Positions 17,422-27,338 of a stretch of 64,000 bases of DNA are shown here, one piece after another. A model generated the notes under the pieces. That model searched no databases and had not been told where the DNA came from. It saw only the letters and a list, made by a program, of their open reading frames with translations. The translations under genes were made by a program, and so were the position numbers. The stretch's first letter is position 1. Each line of letters starts with the position of its first letter. Source of the DNA: Desulfurobacterium sp. TC5-1 (GTDB taxonomy: Bacteria > Aquificota > Aquificia > Desulfurobacteriales > Desulfurobacteriaceae); assembly GCF_000421485.1 (NCBI RefSeq), contig NZ_ATXC01000001.1:806001-870000 (forward strand). The letters run 5' to 3'.

Positions 17422-17498
17422 CGGAGCATGGCGCAGCCTGGTAGCGCGCTTGGTTCGGGACCAAGAGGTCGGGGGTTCAAATCCCCCTGCTCCGACCA
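17422..17498 (+). tRNA. tRNA-Pro (anticodon CGG)
   Basis: 77-nt cloverleaf with encoded CCA. The acceptor stem CGGAGCA pairs with TGCTCCG, followed by discriminator A and CCA. The anticodon arm is CTTGG-TTCGGGA-CCAAG, which places CGG at positions 34-36. The T-arm is GGGGG-TTCAAAT-CCCCC, and the D-arm contains AGCCTGGTAGC. The C1-G72 start is typical of bacterial tRNA-Pro. The last 22 bases overlap the 3' end of the convergent coaE gene. Confidence 0.97.
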
Positions 17499-18064
17499 CT
17501 CAAAATATCTTCAACAAGTAAATCTACCTGCGTCTTTAACTCAAGAAATGTTCCTGTGTTACACACAAGAAAATCGGCAAACTTTAACTTTTCATTATAC
17601 GGAAGTTGTAATCTATCTCTTCTAATAACATCCCTGAGGGTAAATCTCTTAGATGCTCTCAAGTACCTCTGACCACGATAGGCAAAAACAACAACAACTT
17701 TATCAACAACTTTATACCATCCAGACTCAATTAAAACAGCTGCCTCAACAAAGATAGGCTCTTTACTTTTAGCTGAAGATATAATCTTTTGTTTCACCAT
17801 AGGGTGCGTGATAGATGTAAGTTTTTTTAGAGCTTCTTTGTCAGAAAACACTATATCTGCCAACTTTCTTTTATCGATTTCTCCATCCTCAGCAAGAATC
17901 TCCTTTCCGAAAACGGAAACGACAGGTTCATAGGCAAGCTCTCCTTTTCTTAAAACTTCCTTCGCTAAATCATCAGCATTCAAAACTTTAAAACCCTTAA
18001 CCCTCAAAAATTGAGAGAAAGTACTTTTCCCTGCTCCTATATTCCCTGTTATTCCTATAATCAC
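17477..18064 (-). CDS. coaE: Dephospho-CoA kinase
   Basis: 195 residues, the normal size. It phosphorylates dephospho-CoA, the last step of coenzyme A synthesis. The P-loop is GITGNIGAGKST (about 4-15), followed by the conserved NADDLAKEVL substrate motif and VEAAVLIESGWYKVVDKVVVV. The C-terminus SGRSRGI is encoded antisense to the T-arm and acceptor stem of tRNA-Pro, and the TGA stop is the complement of the tRNA's TTC T-loop. The ATG overlaps the end of the upstream AI-2E family gene by 4 bases, so pgsA, this transporter gene and coaE form one leftward operon. Confidence 0.93.
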   Translation of the reverse strand: MIIGITGNIGAGKSTFSQFLRVKGFKVLNADDLAKEVLRKGELAYEPVVSVFGKEILAEDGEIDKRKLADIVFSDKEALKKLTSITHPMVKQKIISSAKSKEPIFVEAAVLIESGWYKVVDKVVVVFAYRGQRYLRASKRFTLRDVIRRDRLQLPYNEKLKFADFLVCNTGTFLELKTQVDLLVEDILSGRSRGI

Positions 18065-19122
18065 GATTCACTTTCCCTCTTCATCATAAAACTATCAAAA
18101 ACCGGTAGTATCATCGCAACAACTGGAACGGCAACAATTATTCCGAGGAAATTCCCATAAGTTGCTCCAAAAAAGATTGCAAAAAATATTAAAAGCGGAT
18201 TAATCCCCGTAGTTCTGCTCATAACCATGGGATAGATAACATTCTCAAGAGCAGCTTCTGAAAGAAAAACAATAATAACCGCAACTATATGGAAAAGGTC
18301 ACCATTGTCAAAAACAGCTAATAAAATTGAAGGAACAAAACCAGTGAAAAAACCAACGTAAGGAATCATATTCATAATCCCCGCAACAACAGCTATAAGG
18401 AAACTATACCTGATACCCACAGCGGTTAATGTAATAGAAAAATAGACAGCCACTAAAAATGCCATTAAAAGTTGTCCTCTAATATAGCCAGACAAAGAGT
18501 CATTGACCCTATCCAGCAAAACAGCTGTTTCAGTTCTGTAAGTACGAGGAATTAATTTTAGATATAAATCCCGCAAATTTTCCCAATCAACCAGGATATA
18601 ATAAGAAAGTAAAGGAATAACAACGATATTTATAAGCACTGAAGCAATTGAAAAAACACCGGAAAATATCTTTTGAACCAATGCAGCTACAGTTAAAGAA
18701 TTATTAACAGAAAATTTTTGATACAACAAAGAAAAAACAGACTTGGCATTTTCCGGATTAAAGCTACCGGCAAAAAGTCTTTTTCCTATATATTTTGACA
18801 GATAAAAATCTATTTTAGAAGTTAAAACGGGAAGATAATCAATAAATCCTTCAATTTGCTTTATAAGAGCTGGCAAGATAACAAGCATCAAACCCAAAAT
18901 TGCCAATAATATTAAAACCACGGTTAGTACTGCTGCAATCTGACGTTTTTTAAAAATTTTTAAAAAAAACTCGAAAATAGGAAAAGTTATATAAGCACTC
19001 GCCACGGCTGCAAAAAATGGAAAAACAACTGGCTTCATCATAAAAAGTACAATAATAAAAAGTGTTATAGTAAGCGTAACAACCATCTCCGGAAAGTATC
19101 TCTCCACAACTGAATTATTCAC
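18061..19122 (-). CDS. AI-2E transporter (PerM/YdiK) family membrane protein
   Basis: 353 residues with an N-terminal helix pair, a central amphipathic region, and C-terminal helices. The IPYVGFFTGFVPSILLA and GINPLLIFFAIFFGATYGNFLGIIVA-type segments are the conserved core of this family. Members are proposed exporters of autoinducer-2 or Na+/H+ antiporters; the substrate here is unknown. It overlaps pgsA by a few bases upstream and coaE by 4 bases downstream. Confidence 0.88.
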   Translation of the reverse strand: MNNSVVERYFPEMVVTLTITLFIIVLFMMKPVVFPFFAAVASAYITFPIFEFFLKIFKKRQIAAVLTVVLILLAILGLMLVILPALIKQIEGFIDYLPVLTSKIDFYLSKYIGKRLFAGSFNPENAKSVFSLLYQKFSVNNSLTVAALVQKIFSGVFSIASVLINIVVIPLLSYYILVDWENLRDLYLKLIPRTYRTETAVLLDRVNDSLSGYIRGQLLMAFLVAVYFSITLTAVGIRYSFLIAVVAGIMNMIPYVGFFTGFVPSILLAVFDNGDLFHIVAVIIVFLSEAALENVIYPMVMSRTTGINPLLIFFAIFFGATYGNFLGIIVAVPVVAMILPVFDSFMMKRESES

Positions 19123-19657
19123 TTCCCAACTCCCTTATCCCTATTATCACATAACTTATACCAGATATAACAGTCATACCACCGGTAAAGGAATACAAGA
19201 ATTTCAAGAATATATCAAGATAAAAATTATTGAAATTCAAGCGAAGTAAAGTGAAAAATATTGTTAAAAATTGTGAAAAAGCGGTAAATTTACCAATTAA
19301 AATGGGCTTAATTCTATCAACTTTATTAAAAACTGTAAGCAACCAGCCACCAACTATTATCAAAATATCTCTTGAAATAACCAGTATAGTCAACCATGGA
19401 GGAATAATCTTGTGTATATAACTCAAAACCACAAATGCAGAATCAATAAGAGCTTTATCCGCAAGTGGATCCATTATTATTCCAACTATGGTAATTTGCT
19501 GTAAACGTCGCGCCAAAAAGCCATCAAAAGCGTCACTTAAAGCTGCTATAATGAATAGAATTAAGGCAACTTTAAAGTTACTATAATGAACAGCCATTAT
19601 AAAAAGAGGAACAATAAGAGCCCTAACAACTGTTATGAGATTTGGTATATTTACCAT
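19115..19657 (-). CDS. pgsA: CDP-diacylglycerol--glycerol-3-phosphate 3-phosphatidyltransferase
   Basis: 180 residues from the ATG at 19657, preceded by GGAG with a 9-base spacer; a TTG five codons upstream overlaps that ribosome-binding site and is less likely. It makes phosphatidylglycerol phosphate at the inner membrane. The CDP-alcohol phosphatidyltransferase signature D-x2-DG-x2-AR-x8-G-x3-D-x3-D is seen as SDAFDGFLARR...GIIMDPLADKA. The N-terminus NIPNLITVVRAL is typical of PgsA. It is the first gene of a leftward operon and diverges from nadC. Confidence 0.92.
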   Translation of the reverse strand: MVNIPNLITVVRALIVPLFIMAVHYSNFKVALILFIIAALSDAFDGFLARRLQQITIVGIIMDPLADKALIDSAFVVLSYIHKIIPPWLTILVISRDILIIVGGWLLTVFNKVDRIKPILIGKFTAFSQFLTIFFTLLRLNFNNFYLDIFLKFLYSFTGGMTVISGISYVIIGIRELGSE

Positions 19658-19690
19658 TAGTATCAACTCCAAAATAACAGAGGTTAAAGT

Positions 19691-20539
19691 ATGAATTTTT
19701 CAAAAATAGCAATTGAGGATTATATACTATCTTTCTTAAAAGAGGATATAGGTTTTACCGGTGATATAACCTCCGCGGCATTACCAGGAAGAAAAATAAG
19801 AGCAAGGCTCGAGGCAAAAGATGACTTTATTTTGGCTGGAACACCTTTCTTCCAGAAAGTATTTGAAGTTTTAGATAGCAATTTCAAGTTTTCATGGAAA
19901 AAGAAAGAAGGGGAACAAGTGAAAGCTGGTGAAATAATAGGCTACATAGAGGGCGGAGAAAAATCTCTGCTAATAGGCGAACGAACAGCTCTTAATTTAC
20001 TTCAACATCTTTCAGGAATAGCTACCAACACCTATAAGTATGCAAAAGTTTTACAAGGGACAAAAATAAAACTATTAGACACCAGAAAGACCTCTCCAGG
20101 ACTTAGATATTTTGAAAAATATGCAACAAGAATTGGCGGTGCCTTCAACCACAGAATGGGACTCTACGACGCAGTCATGATTAAAGACAATCACATTAAA
20201 GCTTACGGAAATGTAACAAATGCAGTAAATACAATCTATAAAAATATTCCTGTAACAACAATAATAGAGGTTGAAATAGAAAACTGGGATCAACTCAAAG
20301 AAACTCTTAATGTTAAAGACATGATAAACATCATCATGTTAGATAACTGGGAAATATCAGAATTGGACAAAGCTATAAAATTTATCAGAAATGAATTAAA
20401 TCATGCTAAAATAGAAATATCTGGGGGAATAACTCTGGAAAAGTTAAAGGAATTAAGAACCAAAGATATAGATTTTGTGTCAACAAGTAAGCTTATAACC
20501 AATGCAAAATGGGTTGATATAAGTATGGAGGTAGAATGA
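19691..20539 (+). CDS. nadC: Nicotinate-nucleotide pyrophosphorylase (carboxylating)
   Basis: 282 residues, family-typical. Converts quinolinate and PRPP to nicotinate mononucleotide in de novo NAD synthesis. Visible motifs are EDIGFTGDITS, the ERTALNLLQHLSGIAT helix, DTRKTSPGLR, GGAFNHRMGLYDAVMIKDNH and the C-terminal EISGGITLEKLKEL. An AGAGG ribosome-binding site precedes the ATG. The cvpA-like gene starts 4 bases before its stop. nadD lies about 23 kb away in this window, so the NAD pathway genes are not clustered. Confidence 0.96.
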   Translation: MNFSKIAIEDYILSFLKEDIGFTGDITSAALPGRKIRARLEAKDDFILAGTPFFQKVFEVLDSNFKFSWKKKEGEQVKAGEIIGYIEGGEKSLLIGERTALNLLQHLSGIATNTYKYAKVLQGTKIKLLDTRKTSPGLRYFEKYATRIGGAFNHRMGLYDAVMIKDNHIKAYGNVTNAVNTIYKNIPVTTIIEVEIENWDQLKETLNVKDMINIIMLDNWEISELDKAIKFIRNELNHAKIEISGGITLEKLKELRTKDIDFVSTSKLITNAKWVDISMEVE

Positions 20540-21084
20540 ACATTCATCCGTTGAATCTCTTAGATGCCGTTCTTGTGATAATACTGGGGTGGAACTTTTT
20601 TAGAGGCTTTAATAAGGGTGCTATCGAAGAAATTTTATCCATCGCAGGCATCGGTATAAGTATTTTTATAGCTGTCAAAAGCGCCCATGTTGTTGCAGCA
20701 AAATTCGTTTCCGACCCTGACGCACCAATAATCATTATGACAGGATTCGTCATCTATGGCATCCTATTTCTTATATCTAAATATATCGCTTTCACTTTAA
20801 ACTCTCTATATTCAAAAGGTTTTTTAGGACTGTTAAACAACCTTTTAGGATTTTTGTTTGGAATCTTCAGAGGTATTCTCCTCACCTCAATATTTTTACT
20901 CTTTATAGGTGCAACAATGCCGGACAGTTACCTTATAAAAACAAGTTATCTTGGAGGATTTTTTGCACCTGTGACAGACATAGTGGTTTCTCTACTACCC
21001 GAAAAGGCAAAGAAAAAGGTTGAAAAAAACTGGAAAACCGCTGAAGCCATTCTTCTCAAAAACAGAAAAGCGTGGAAGGAATAA
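20536..21084 (+). CDS. cvpA: CvpA-family membrane protein
   Basis: 182 residues with four or five hydrophobic segments; the N-terminal LNLLDAVLVIILGWNFFRGF and the GFLGLLNNLLGFLFGIFRGIL stretch match the CvpA/colicin V production domain. The biochemical role is not settled; members affect envelope integrity. Its ATG overlaps the nadC stop (ATGA). A strong hairpin terminator follows directly. Confidence 0.85.
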   Translation: MNIHPLNLLDAVLVIILGWNFFRGFNKGAIEEILSIAGIGISIFIAVKSAHVVAAKFVSDPDAPIIIMTGFVIYGILFLISKYIAFTLNSLYSKGFLGLLNNLLGFLFGIFRGILLTSIFLLFIGATMPDSYLIKTSYLGGFFAPVTDIVVSLLPEKAKKKVEKNWKTAEAILLKNRKAWKE

Positions 21085-21109
21085 AAAAGCCCGCTCAAAG
21101 CGGGCTTTT
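21085..21109. terminator. Bidirectional rho-independent terminator
   Basis: Perfect hairpin AAAAGCCCGCT-CAA-AGCGGGCTTTT, with A-runs before and T-runs after so that it works from both sides. It sits between the end of the cvpA-like gene and the end of the convergent gap gene. Confidence 0.9.
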
Positions 21110-21132
21110 AAAAATACTTCAATCACCTTACA

Positions 21133-22152
<1,020 letters not shown>

Positions 22153-22178
22153 TTAAGCGGTTTATTTCTAACACTTAA

Positions 22179-22207
22179 ATGATAAACTTTATTCAGTACA
22201 TTTACAA
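22179..22207 (-). promoter_or_regulatory. Promoter of gap
   Basis: On the minus strand, -35 TTGTAA (22207-22202), 17-base spacer and -10 TATCAT (22184-22179). This is 39 bases before the gap ATG and just upstream of its GGGAGG ribosome-binding site. Confidence 0.55.
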
Positions 22208-22224
22208 CAAAATGAGGTTTTAAA

Positions 22225-23412
22225 ATGCTTGCTCTTGCCACCATTGGACTATGTGCAGCAGGAATAGCAACAGGAATACTAACGGTTCAGCTAAGAAGAA
22301 CAGCTCAAATAAAGAAAAAACTTACCGGTCTGTTTTCACTTCCCGATAAAGTAAACTGGAACGAACTTATCTACTGTATCGAAAAAGAGATTAGCGAGAG
22401 AAAAAGCCGGGATAACATTCATTTATTGTCTCAAGCTCTAAACCTCCTTAACGAAGGTCTCGTTATTATGTCACCCTCCGGGAAACTTATATACACTAAC
22501 AGATTTGCCAGAGAACTTCTCGATATAGATAAAGAAAACTACAAAGGTAGATACTTCTACCAGGTAATAAGTGACTTGGATGTAATAACATTTATTAATG
22601 AAAATTTTGATAAAAAGTACAACGTCTGGGAAAGTAAAAAGATAAAAAACCGTTATATACAACTTGTATTCGCTGCAGATGTAGAAGAAAAAGTTTTGCT
22701 GCTCAGAGATCTCACACAAATCAAAAAGTACGAAAATCTCAAGAGAGATTTCATTGCAAATGTATCCCACGAACTTAAAACACCTGTTGCAACACTTAAA
22801 CTATTAATGGAAACCCTTGAAGATGAGTGCGAAGAGAACAAAACCGCAACAGAATTTATCAAAAAAGCACAGGGAAGAATAGAATATATGGAACAACTCA
22901 TCCAAGACTTAATAACATTAACGATGTTAGAAACCAGTAAAGGCATCCCGTTTGAAAAGAAAAAAATTAAATTGAAGCCTATAATCGATAAAATAATAGA
23001 GGAAACGAGTGTAATAGCCAAAAAGAAAAATGTAGAAGTAAAATCTCACCTTCCTGAAGATCTTGAGGTAACAGGTGATGAAAGGCTTTTCTACTTCGTG
23101 TTCAGAAATCTTATAGACAATGCCATAAAGTACAACCACGAAGGTGGAAAAGTGGACATAAAATACTCAACGCTTCCTAAAGAACAAGAAATTTCTGTCT
23201 GTGATACAGGTCCTGGTATTCCAAAATCCCACCTTCCATTTATATTTGAGAGATTTTACAGAGTTGACAAGTCAAGATCCAGAAAGTTAGGTGGTACAGG
23301 GCTTGGATTGTCCATCGTCAAACTTGCCGTTGAAAAGTTAGATGGAAAAGTTGACGTTGAAAGCGAAGTTGGTAAAGGAACATGTTTTAAAGTATATTTC
23401 CCGTACCCGTAA
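22225..23412 (+). CDS. PhoR-like sensor histidine kinase (orphan)
   Basis: 395 residues. One N-terminal membrane helix (about 2-22), a PAS-like region (about 70-165), then HisKA with FIANVSHELKTPVATLK (phosphoacceptor His182) and a HATPase domain showing N box NLIDNAIKYN, G1 DTGPGIP, F box FERFYRVDKSRS and G2 GGTGLGLSIVK. This is the architecture of PhoR/WalK-type kinases. The start has a GAGG ribosome-binding site 8 bases upstream. No response regulator is adjacent. bamA follows after 43 bases, so the kinase could be cotranscribed with outer-membrane genes. The signal is unknown. Confidence 0.93.
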   Translation: MLALATIGLCAAGIATGILTVQLRRTAQIKKKLTGLFSLPDKVNWNELIYCIEKEISERKSRDNIHLLSQALNLLNEGLVIMSPSGKLIYTNRFARELLDIDKENYKGRYFYQVISDLDVITFINENFDKKYNVWESKKIKNRYIQLVFAADVEEKVLLLRDLTQIKKYENLKRDFIANVSHELKTPVATLKLLMETLEDECEENKTATEFIKKAQGRIEYMEQLIQDLITLTMLETSKGIPFEKKKIKLKPIIDKIIEETSVIAKKKNVEVKSHLPEDLEVTGDERLFYFVFRNLIDNAIKYNHEGGKVDIKYSTLPKEQEISVCDTGPGIPKSHLPFIFERFYRVDKSRSRKLGGTGLGLSIVKLAVEKLDGKVDVESEVGKGTCFKVYFPYP

Positions 23413-23455
23413 CTGTGTTATCATTGTAACCACCAATTATCTGGAGGTTTCTCCC

Positions 23456-25771
23456 TTGAGGAAAATAGCTATTGTAGTGGCATTACTACTTTTAACTATT
23501 CCATCAGTATCAAGTGCCCAAACGTTAATCTCGGAAAACAAAACTGTACCCACAGAAAACACAACCTTACAACCGGTAATAAAAGAGATAAAAATTGAAG
23601 GAAACACCTATTTGCCAAAAGAAAGCATAATTTACAGGATATCTCTAAAGCCCGGAGAACCTTTAAACACCGAGAAAGTAGCAGAAGATATAAAAAACAT
23701 CTTTTCCCTGGGATACTACAAAACCATAGAAGTCATTGAAGAAAAAGCAGGAAACCAGGTGATTCTAAAATATATACTAAAAGAAAAGCCAATAGTCGAA
23801 GCCGTGAATTTTGAAGGGAATAAACACATATCAACCAGAGAACTAAAGAAAAAAATAGAATTTGACGAAGGCAATTTTACAGGACACGTAATATCCTACG
23901 AAAAACTCGAAAAAATAAAGAACAGAATAATTAGCGTTTATCACGAAAAAGGCTACATAAATGTTAAAGTTAACTATAATGTATCCCAAATTGAACCCCA
24001 AAAAGTCAAAGTGACATTTAAAATAGATGAAGGACAGAAAGCTTACGTCTGCAAAATCATAATAAAAGGAAATAAAGCCATAGACACAGATGAAATAAAA
24101 GGCGTTCTCCTTACAAAGGAACGCTGTATATGGAAATTAAGATTTCATCCATCTCTCGTTAAGGAAAACCTTAAAAAAGATGTGGAAAGAATTAAAAAAC
24201 TCTATGAAAGCAAAGGATATATTGATATAAAAGTTGGAAATCCCATAATAAAGAAACTTGACGGTTGCTACGAAGTCATATACCCCATTTTAGAAGAAGG
24301 GCCACAATATTTCTTTGGAAAAATTGCGATTAGAGGAAATACCCTTTTCACATCAAAAGAACTTCTAAAGTTAGTAGATGAACTCAAACCTAAAAATCCC
24401 TATAATCCAGAATTATTAACCATATTCTCAATAAAAGTAGCAAGACTCTACGGTAAGTATGGATACATCTTTGCATCAACTACTCCCGAAACAAAAATTG
24501 ACAGGAAAAACCACACGATAAATGTCACTTTTATCATTCATGAGGGAGAAAGAGCAAAAGTAAGATACATAAACATTAAAGGAAACTACGACAGCCGCGA
24601 CAGAACGGTAAGAAGAGAACTTGACATATACGAAACAGGCATATTTAACACTGAAAAGCTGGAACGCTCCATCAGAAGACTATACAACACGGGCTACTAC
24701 GAAGCTGTCAACGTAGAACCTAAAGTTGTGGACAAAAATCTTTTAGACATTGACGTAAATCTTAAAGAGCGTCTAACAGGCATCTTCTCCATCGGTATCG
24801 GATACAGCTCCATGACAAAATTGACTGCAATGCTATCTTTGAGAAAAGGTAACCTTTTCGGAACCGGTGATTCAATATTCATATCAGGTCAATTCGGTTC
24901 ATCCATCACCTACTTCGACATTGGATACAACCACAAGTGGTGGCTCAATCAACCGCAAACACTTGGATTGAGAGTTTACAACCACAAAAATGAATACACA
25001 ACATACACCAGCTACAAGAAAGGCTTTTCCTTCAATGTTTATAGAAGAGTCAAAAAAGATTGGAACGTTGGGATAGGCTACACTCTTGAAAAGAACACAA
25101 TAAGCGACATAGATCCCAACGCAACAAGCATTGTCAAGGAAGAAGAAGGAACTTCAATTATAGGGCTCCTTTCCTCAAGAGTTACCCTCGATTTGAGAGA
25201 CAACCGATTCCTTCCACACAGAGGATTTATGTTTAGTTTAAGTACAAAAGTAGCTGGTCAAGCCCTTGGTGGTGATAGCAATTTCTACGAAGCGGTTGCA
25301 GATGTATCAAAATATATCTATCTCGATGACCTATCTGAAAATTACAAAATACCCATTGTTCTATCAGCACATCTAAAAGCAGGTTTTGCAGACACCTACG
25401 GCAAAACGGAAGAGGTTCCCATAGATTACAGATTCTTCGTTGGCGGAGATACAACTGTCAGAGGATTCCGCTGGGGTGAGGCAGGTCCTGTAGATATTAA
25501 TGGCGACCCTGAAGGAGCAAACAGAGAACTTGTTATGAACTTTGAAATAGGCTACGATATATCAAATAACCTTCGTTTCATCGGATTCTTCGACATAGGC
25601 GCAGGATGGTGGAACGAAGTTGACTTTGGAACACTTAGAAAAGCAGCAGGTGGCGGCATAAGAGTGATGACACCGGTTGGACCAATAAGATTAGACATAG
25701 GTTACAAACTTGACAAAAAGCCCGGAGAAAGTGCTTCAGAATGGCATTTTGGACTTGGAACTTACTTCTAA
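23456..25771 (+). CDS. bamA: Outer membrane protein assembly factor BamA
   Basis: 771 residues from a TTG start at 23456, chosen because GGAGG lies 8 bases upstream and the next residues form a signal peptide (RKIAIVVALLLLTIPSVSSA). Five POTRA domains (about 30-400) show repeated IKIEGNTYLPKE-like strands, followed by the C-terminal Omp85 barrel with VRGFRWGEAGP (the conserved VRGF/Y loop-6 motif) and a terminal aromatic residue (GLGTYF). It inserts beta-barrel proteins into the outer membrane. It leads the bamA-skp-lpxD operon. Confidence 0.95.
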   Translation: MRKIAIVVALLLLTIPSVSSAQTLISENKTVPTENTTLQPVIKEIKIEGNTYLPKESIIYRISLKPGEPLNTEKVAEDIKNIFSLGYYKTIEVIEEKAGNQVILKYILKEKPIVEAVNFEGNKHISTRELKKKIEFDEGNFTGHVISYEKLEKIKNRIISVYHEKGYINVKVNYNVSQIEPQKVKVTFKIDEGQKAYVCKIIIKGNKAIDTDEIKGVLLTKERCIWKLRFHPSLVKENLKKDVERIKKLYESKGYIDIKVGNPIIKKLDGCYEVIYPILEEGPQYFFGKIAIRGNTLFTSKELLKLVDELKPKNPYNPELLTIFSIKVARLYGKYGYIFASTTPETKIDRKNHTINVTFIIHEGERAKVRYINIKGNYDSRDRTVRRELDIYETGIFNTEKLERSIRRLYNTGYYEAVNVEPKVVDKNLLDIDVNLKERLTGIFSIGIGYSSMTKLTAMLSLRKGNLFGTGDSIFISGQFGSSITYFDIGYNHKWWLNQPQTLGLRVYNHKNEYTTYTSYKKGFSFNVYRRVKKDWNVGIGYTLEKNTISDIDPNATSIVKEEEGTSIIGLLSSRVTLDLRDNRFLPHRGFMFSLSTKVAGQALGGDSNFYEAVADVSKYIYLDDLSENYKIPIVLSAHLKAGFADTYGKTEEVPIDYRFFVGGDTTVRGFRWGEAGPVDINGDPEGANRELVMNFEIGYDISNNLRFIGFFDIGAGWWNEVDFGTLRKAAGGGIRVMTPVGPIRLDIGYKLDKKPGESASEWHFGLGTYF

Positions 25772-25791
25772 AACAAAGGGAGGAAATTAAA

Positions 25792-26319
25792 ATGGAGAAA
25801 TTTAGAAAGTTGATGTTAACCTTAATAGGAACTTTCATTATCATTGGAGTGGGAACCGTTAAGGCAAAAGCGGATAGCTTTGCAGTTTACTACATAGACA
25901 TGCAAAAATTAATAAATGAGTCACCTCAGGGCAAAAAGGCAAAAACTGAATTAGAAGCAGAGATTAAAAAGGCTGAATCACAGCTCAAAAAGTTAGCAAA
26001 AGAGATTGAACAGTTAAAAAAAGAACTTTCATCACCCCTCATCAGTCAGAAAACGAAGCAACAGAAAGAGACTGAAATACAAACAAAGATTCTCCAGTAC
26101 AGACAACTACAACAAAAAAGCCAAAAATTGCTTTCAAAATTTGAGAGGGAGCTTACAGCCAAAATCCTTAAGGACGTATTTAAAATCGTTGAAAAGTACA
26201 GAATAGAACACAATATTCCAATGATTGTTGAAAAGAATGAGGCAGGAATAATATCTGCAGATCCAAAGTATGACCTAACAGATAAAATCCTTAAACTTTA
26301 TAGCAGGGCAGGCAAATAA
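25792..26319 (+). CDS. skp: Skp/OmpH-family periplasmic chaperone
   Basis: 175 residues from the ATG at 25792, which has a GGGAGG ribosome-binding site and is followed by a signal peptide ending near KAKA. The mature part begins with the family's [19 protein letters not shown] and then forms a long Lys/Glu/Gln coiled coil (about 50-140). Skp holds unfolded outer-membrane proteins for the Bam complex. It lies between bamA and lpxD, the conserved order. Its stop overlaps the lpxD start (TAATG). Confidence 0.9.
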   Translation: MEKFRKLMLTLIGTFIIIGVGTVKAKADSFAVYYIDMQKLINESPQGKKAKTELEAEIKKAESQLKKLAKEIEQLKKELSSPLISQKTKQQKETEIQTKILQYRQLQQKSQKLLSKFERELTAKILKDVFKIVEKYRIEHNIPMIVEKNEAGIISADPKYDLTDKILKLYSRAGK

Positions 26320-27338
26320 TGGAAGTTAGCATCGGTGAAATAGCAAAGTCAATTGGATGCAGAGTAAAAGGCAACCCGGATATTAAGATAAAGGGTGTAA
26401 ATGAGATACAGAAAGCTAAGGAAGGTGAACTCACCTTCCTTACAAATCCAAAGTATGAAAAATTTCTCAGAACAACAGGCGCTTCTGCCGTTATCGTCGG
26501 AAAAGAGTACAACGTTCCTATAACACAATTAATCTGCGAAGAACCTTACGTAGCATTTGCAAAAATCCTATCAATGCTGATAAAAGAACCCCACCCGGAG
26601 CCAGGAATTTCAAAGACAGCTACTATTGACGAAACAGCAACTATAGGGAACAACGTCTATATAGGAGACCACGTATTCATAGGAAAAGAATGTAAAATCG
26701 GCAACAATGTTAAAATATATCCAGGCGTTGTAATAGGTAACCGTTGTGAAATAGGTGATAACAGTGTAATTTTTGCTAATGTCACCATCTACCACGACGT
26801 TAAAATTGGCAAAAACGTAAGAATACACAGTGGAACAGTAATAGGTTCAGACGGCTTCGGATACGCATTCAGCAAAAAAGAGATGAAAATTTACAAAGTT
26901 CCCCAGATTGGAAGAGTAATCATAGGAAACGACGTTGAAATAGGCGCAAACACAACAATAGACAGAGGAACCATAGGTGATACTGTCATAGGAGATGGCA
27001 CAAAGATAGACAATCTTGTCCAGATAGCACACAACGATAAAATCGGAAAAAACTGTTTCATTGTCTCTCAGGTGGGAATCTCCGGTTCTACAGAAATTGG
27101 CGACAATGTCACACTTGCAGGGCAGGTAGGCGTTGCCGGACACATTAAAATAGGAAGTAACATAACAGTCGGTGCTAAATCTGGTGTGACCAAATCCATT
27201 ACAAAGCCCGGCATCTACGCCGGTTTCCCGATAAAAGATTTTAGAACGTGGAGAAAAACGGAAGCCCTGATTAATCGTCTGCCTGAAATTTACGAGAAAA
27301 TTAAATCCTTTCTCTCTACGAAGGAGCAAAAAAGTTGA
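26319..27338 (+). CDS. lpxD: UDP-3-O-acylglucosamine N-acyltransferase
   Basis: 339 residues. An N-terminal uridine-binding domain ([15 protein letters not shown]) is followed by a long left-handed beta helix of hexapeptide repeats ([14 protein letters not shown] and many more, about 105-300). The catalytic His lies in the [13 protein letters not shown] motif. It adds the N-linked acyl chain in lipid A synthesis. Translation is coupled to skp by a one-base overlap, and the SbcD-like gene starts 4 bases before its stop. lpxA and fabZ, often next, are absent here. Confidence 0.96.
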   Translation: MEVSIGEIAKSIGCRVKGNPDIKIKGVNEIQKAKEGELTFLTNPKYEKFLRTTGASAVIVGKEYNVPITQLICEEPYVAFAKILSMLIKEPHPEPGISKTATIDETATIGNNVYIGDHVFIGKECKIGNNVKIYPGVVIGNRCEIGDNSVIFANVTIYHDVKIGKNVRIHSGTVIGSDGFGYAFSKKEMKIYKVPQIGRVIIGNDVEIGANTTIDRGTIGDTVIGDGTKIDNLVQIAHNDKIGKNCFIVSQVGISGSTEIGDNVTLAGQVGVAGHIKIGSNITVGAKSGVTKSITKPGIYAGFPIKDFRTWRKTEALINRLPEIYEKIKSFLSTKEQKS

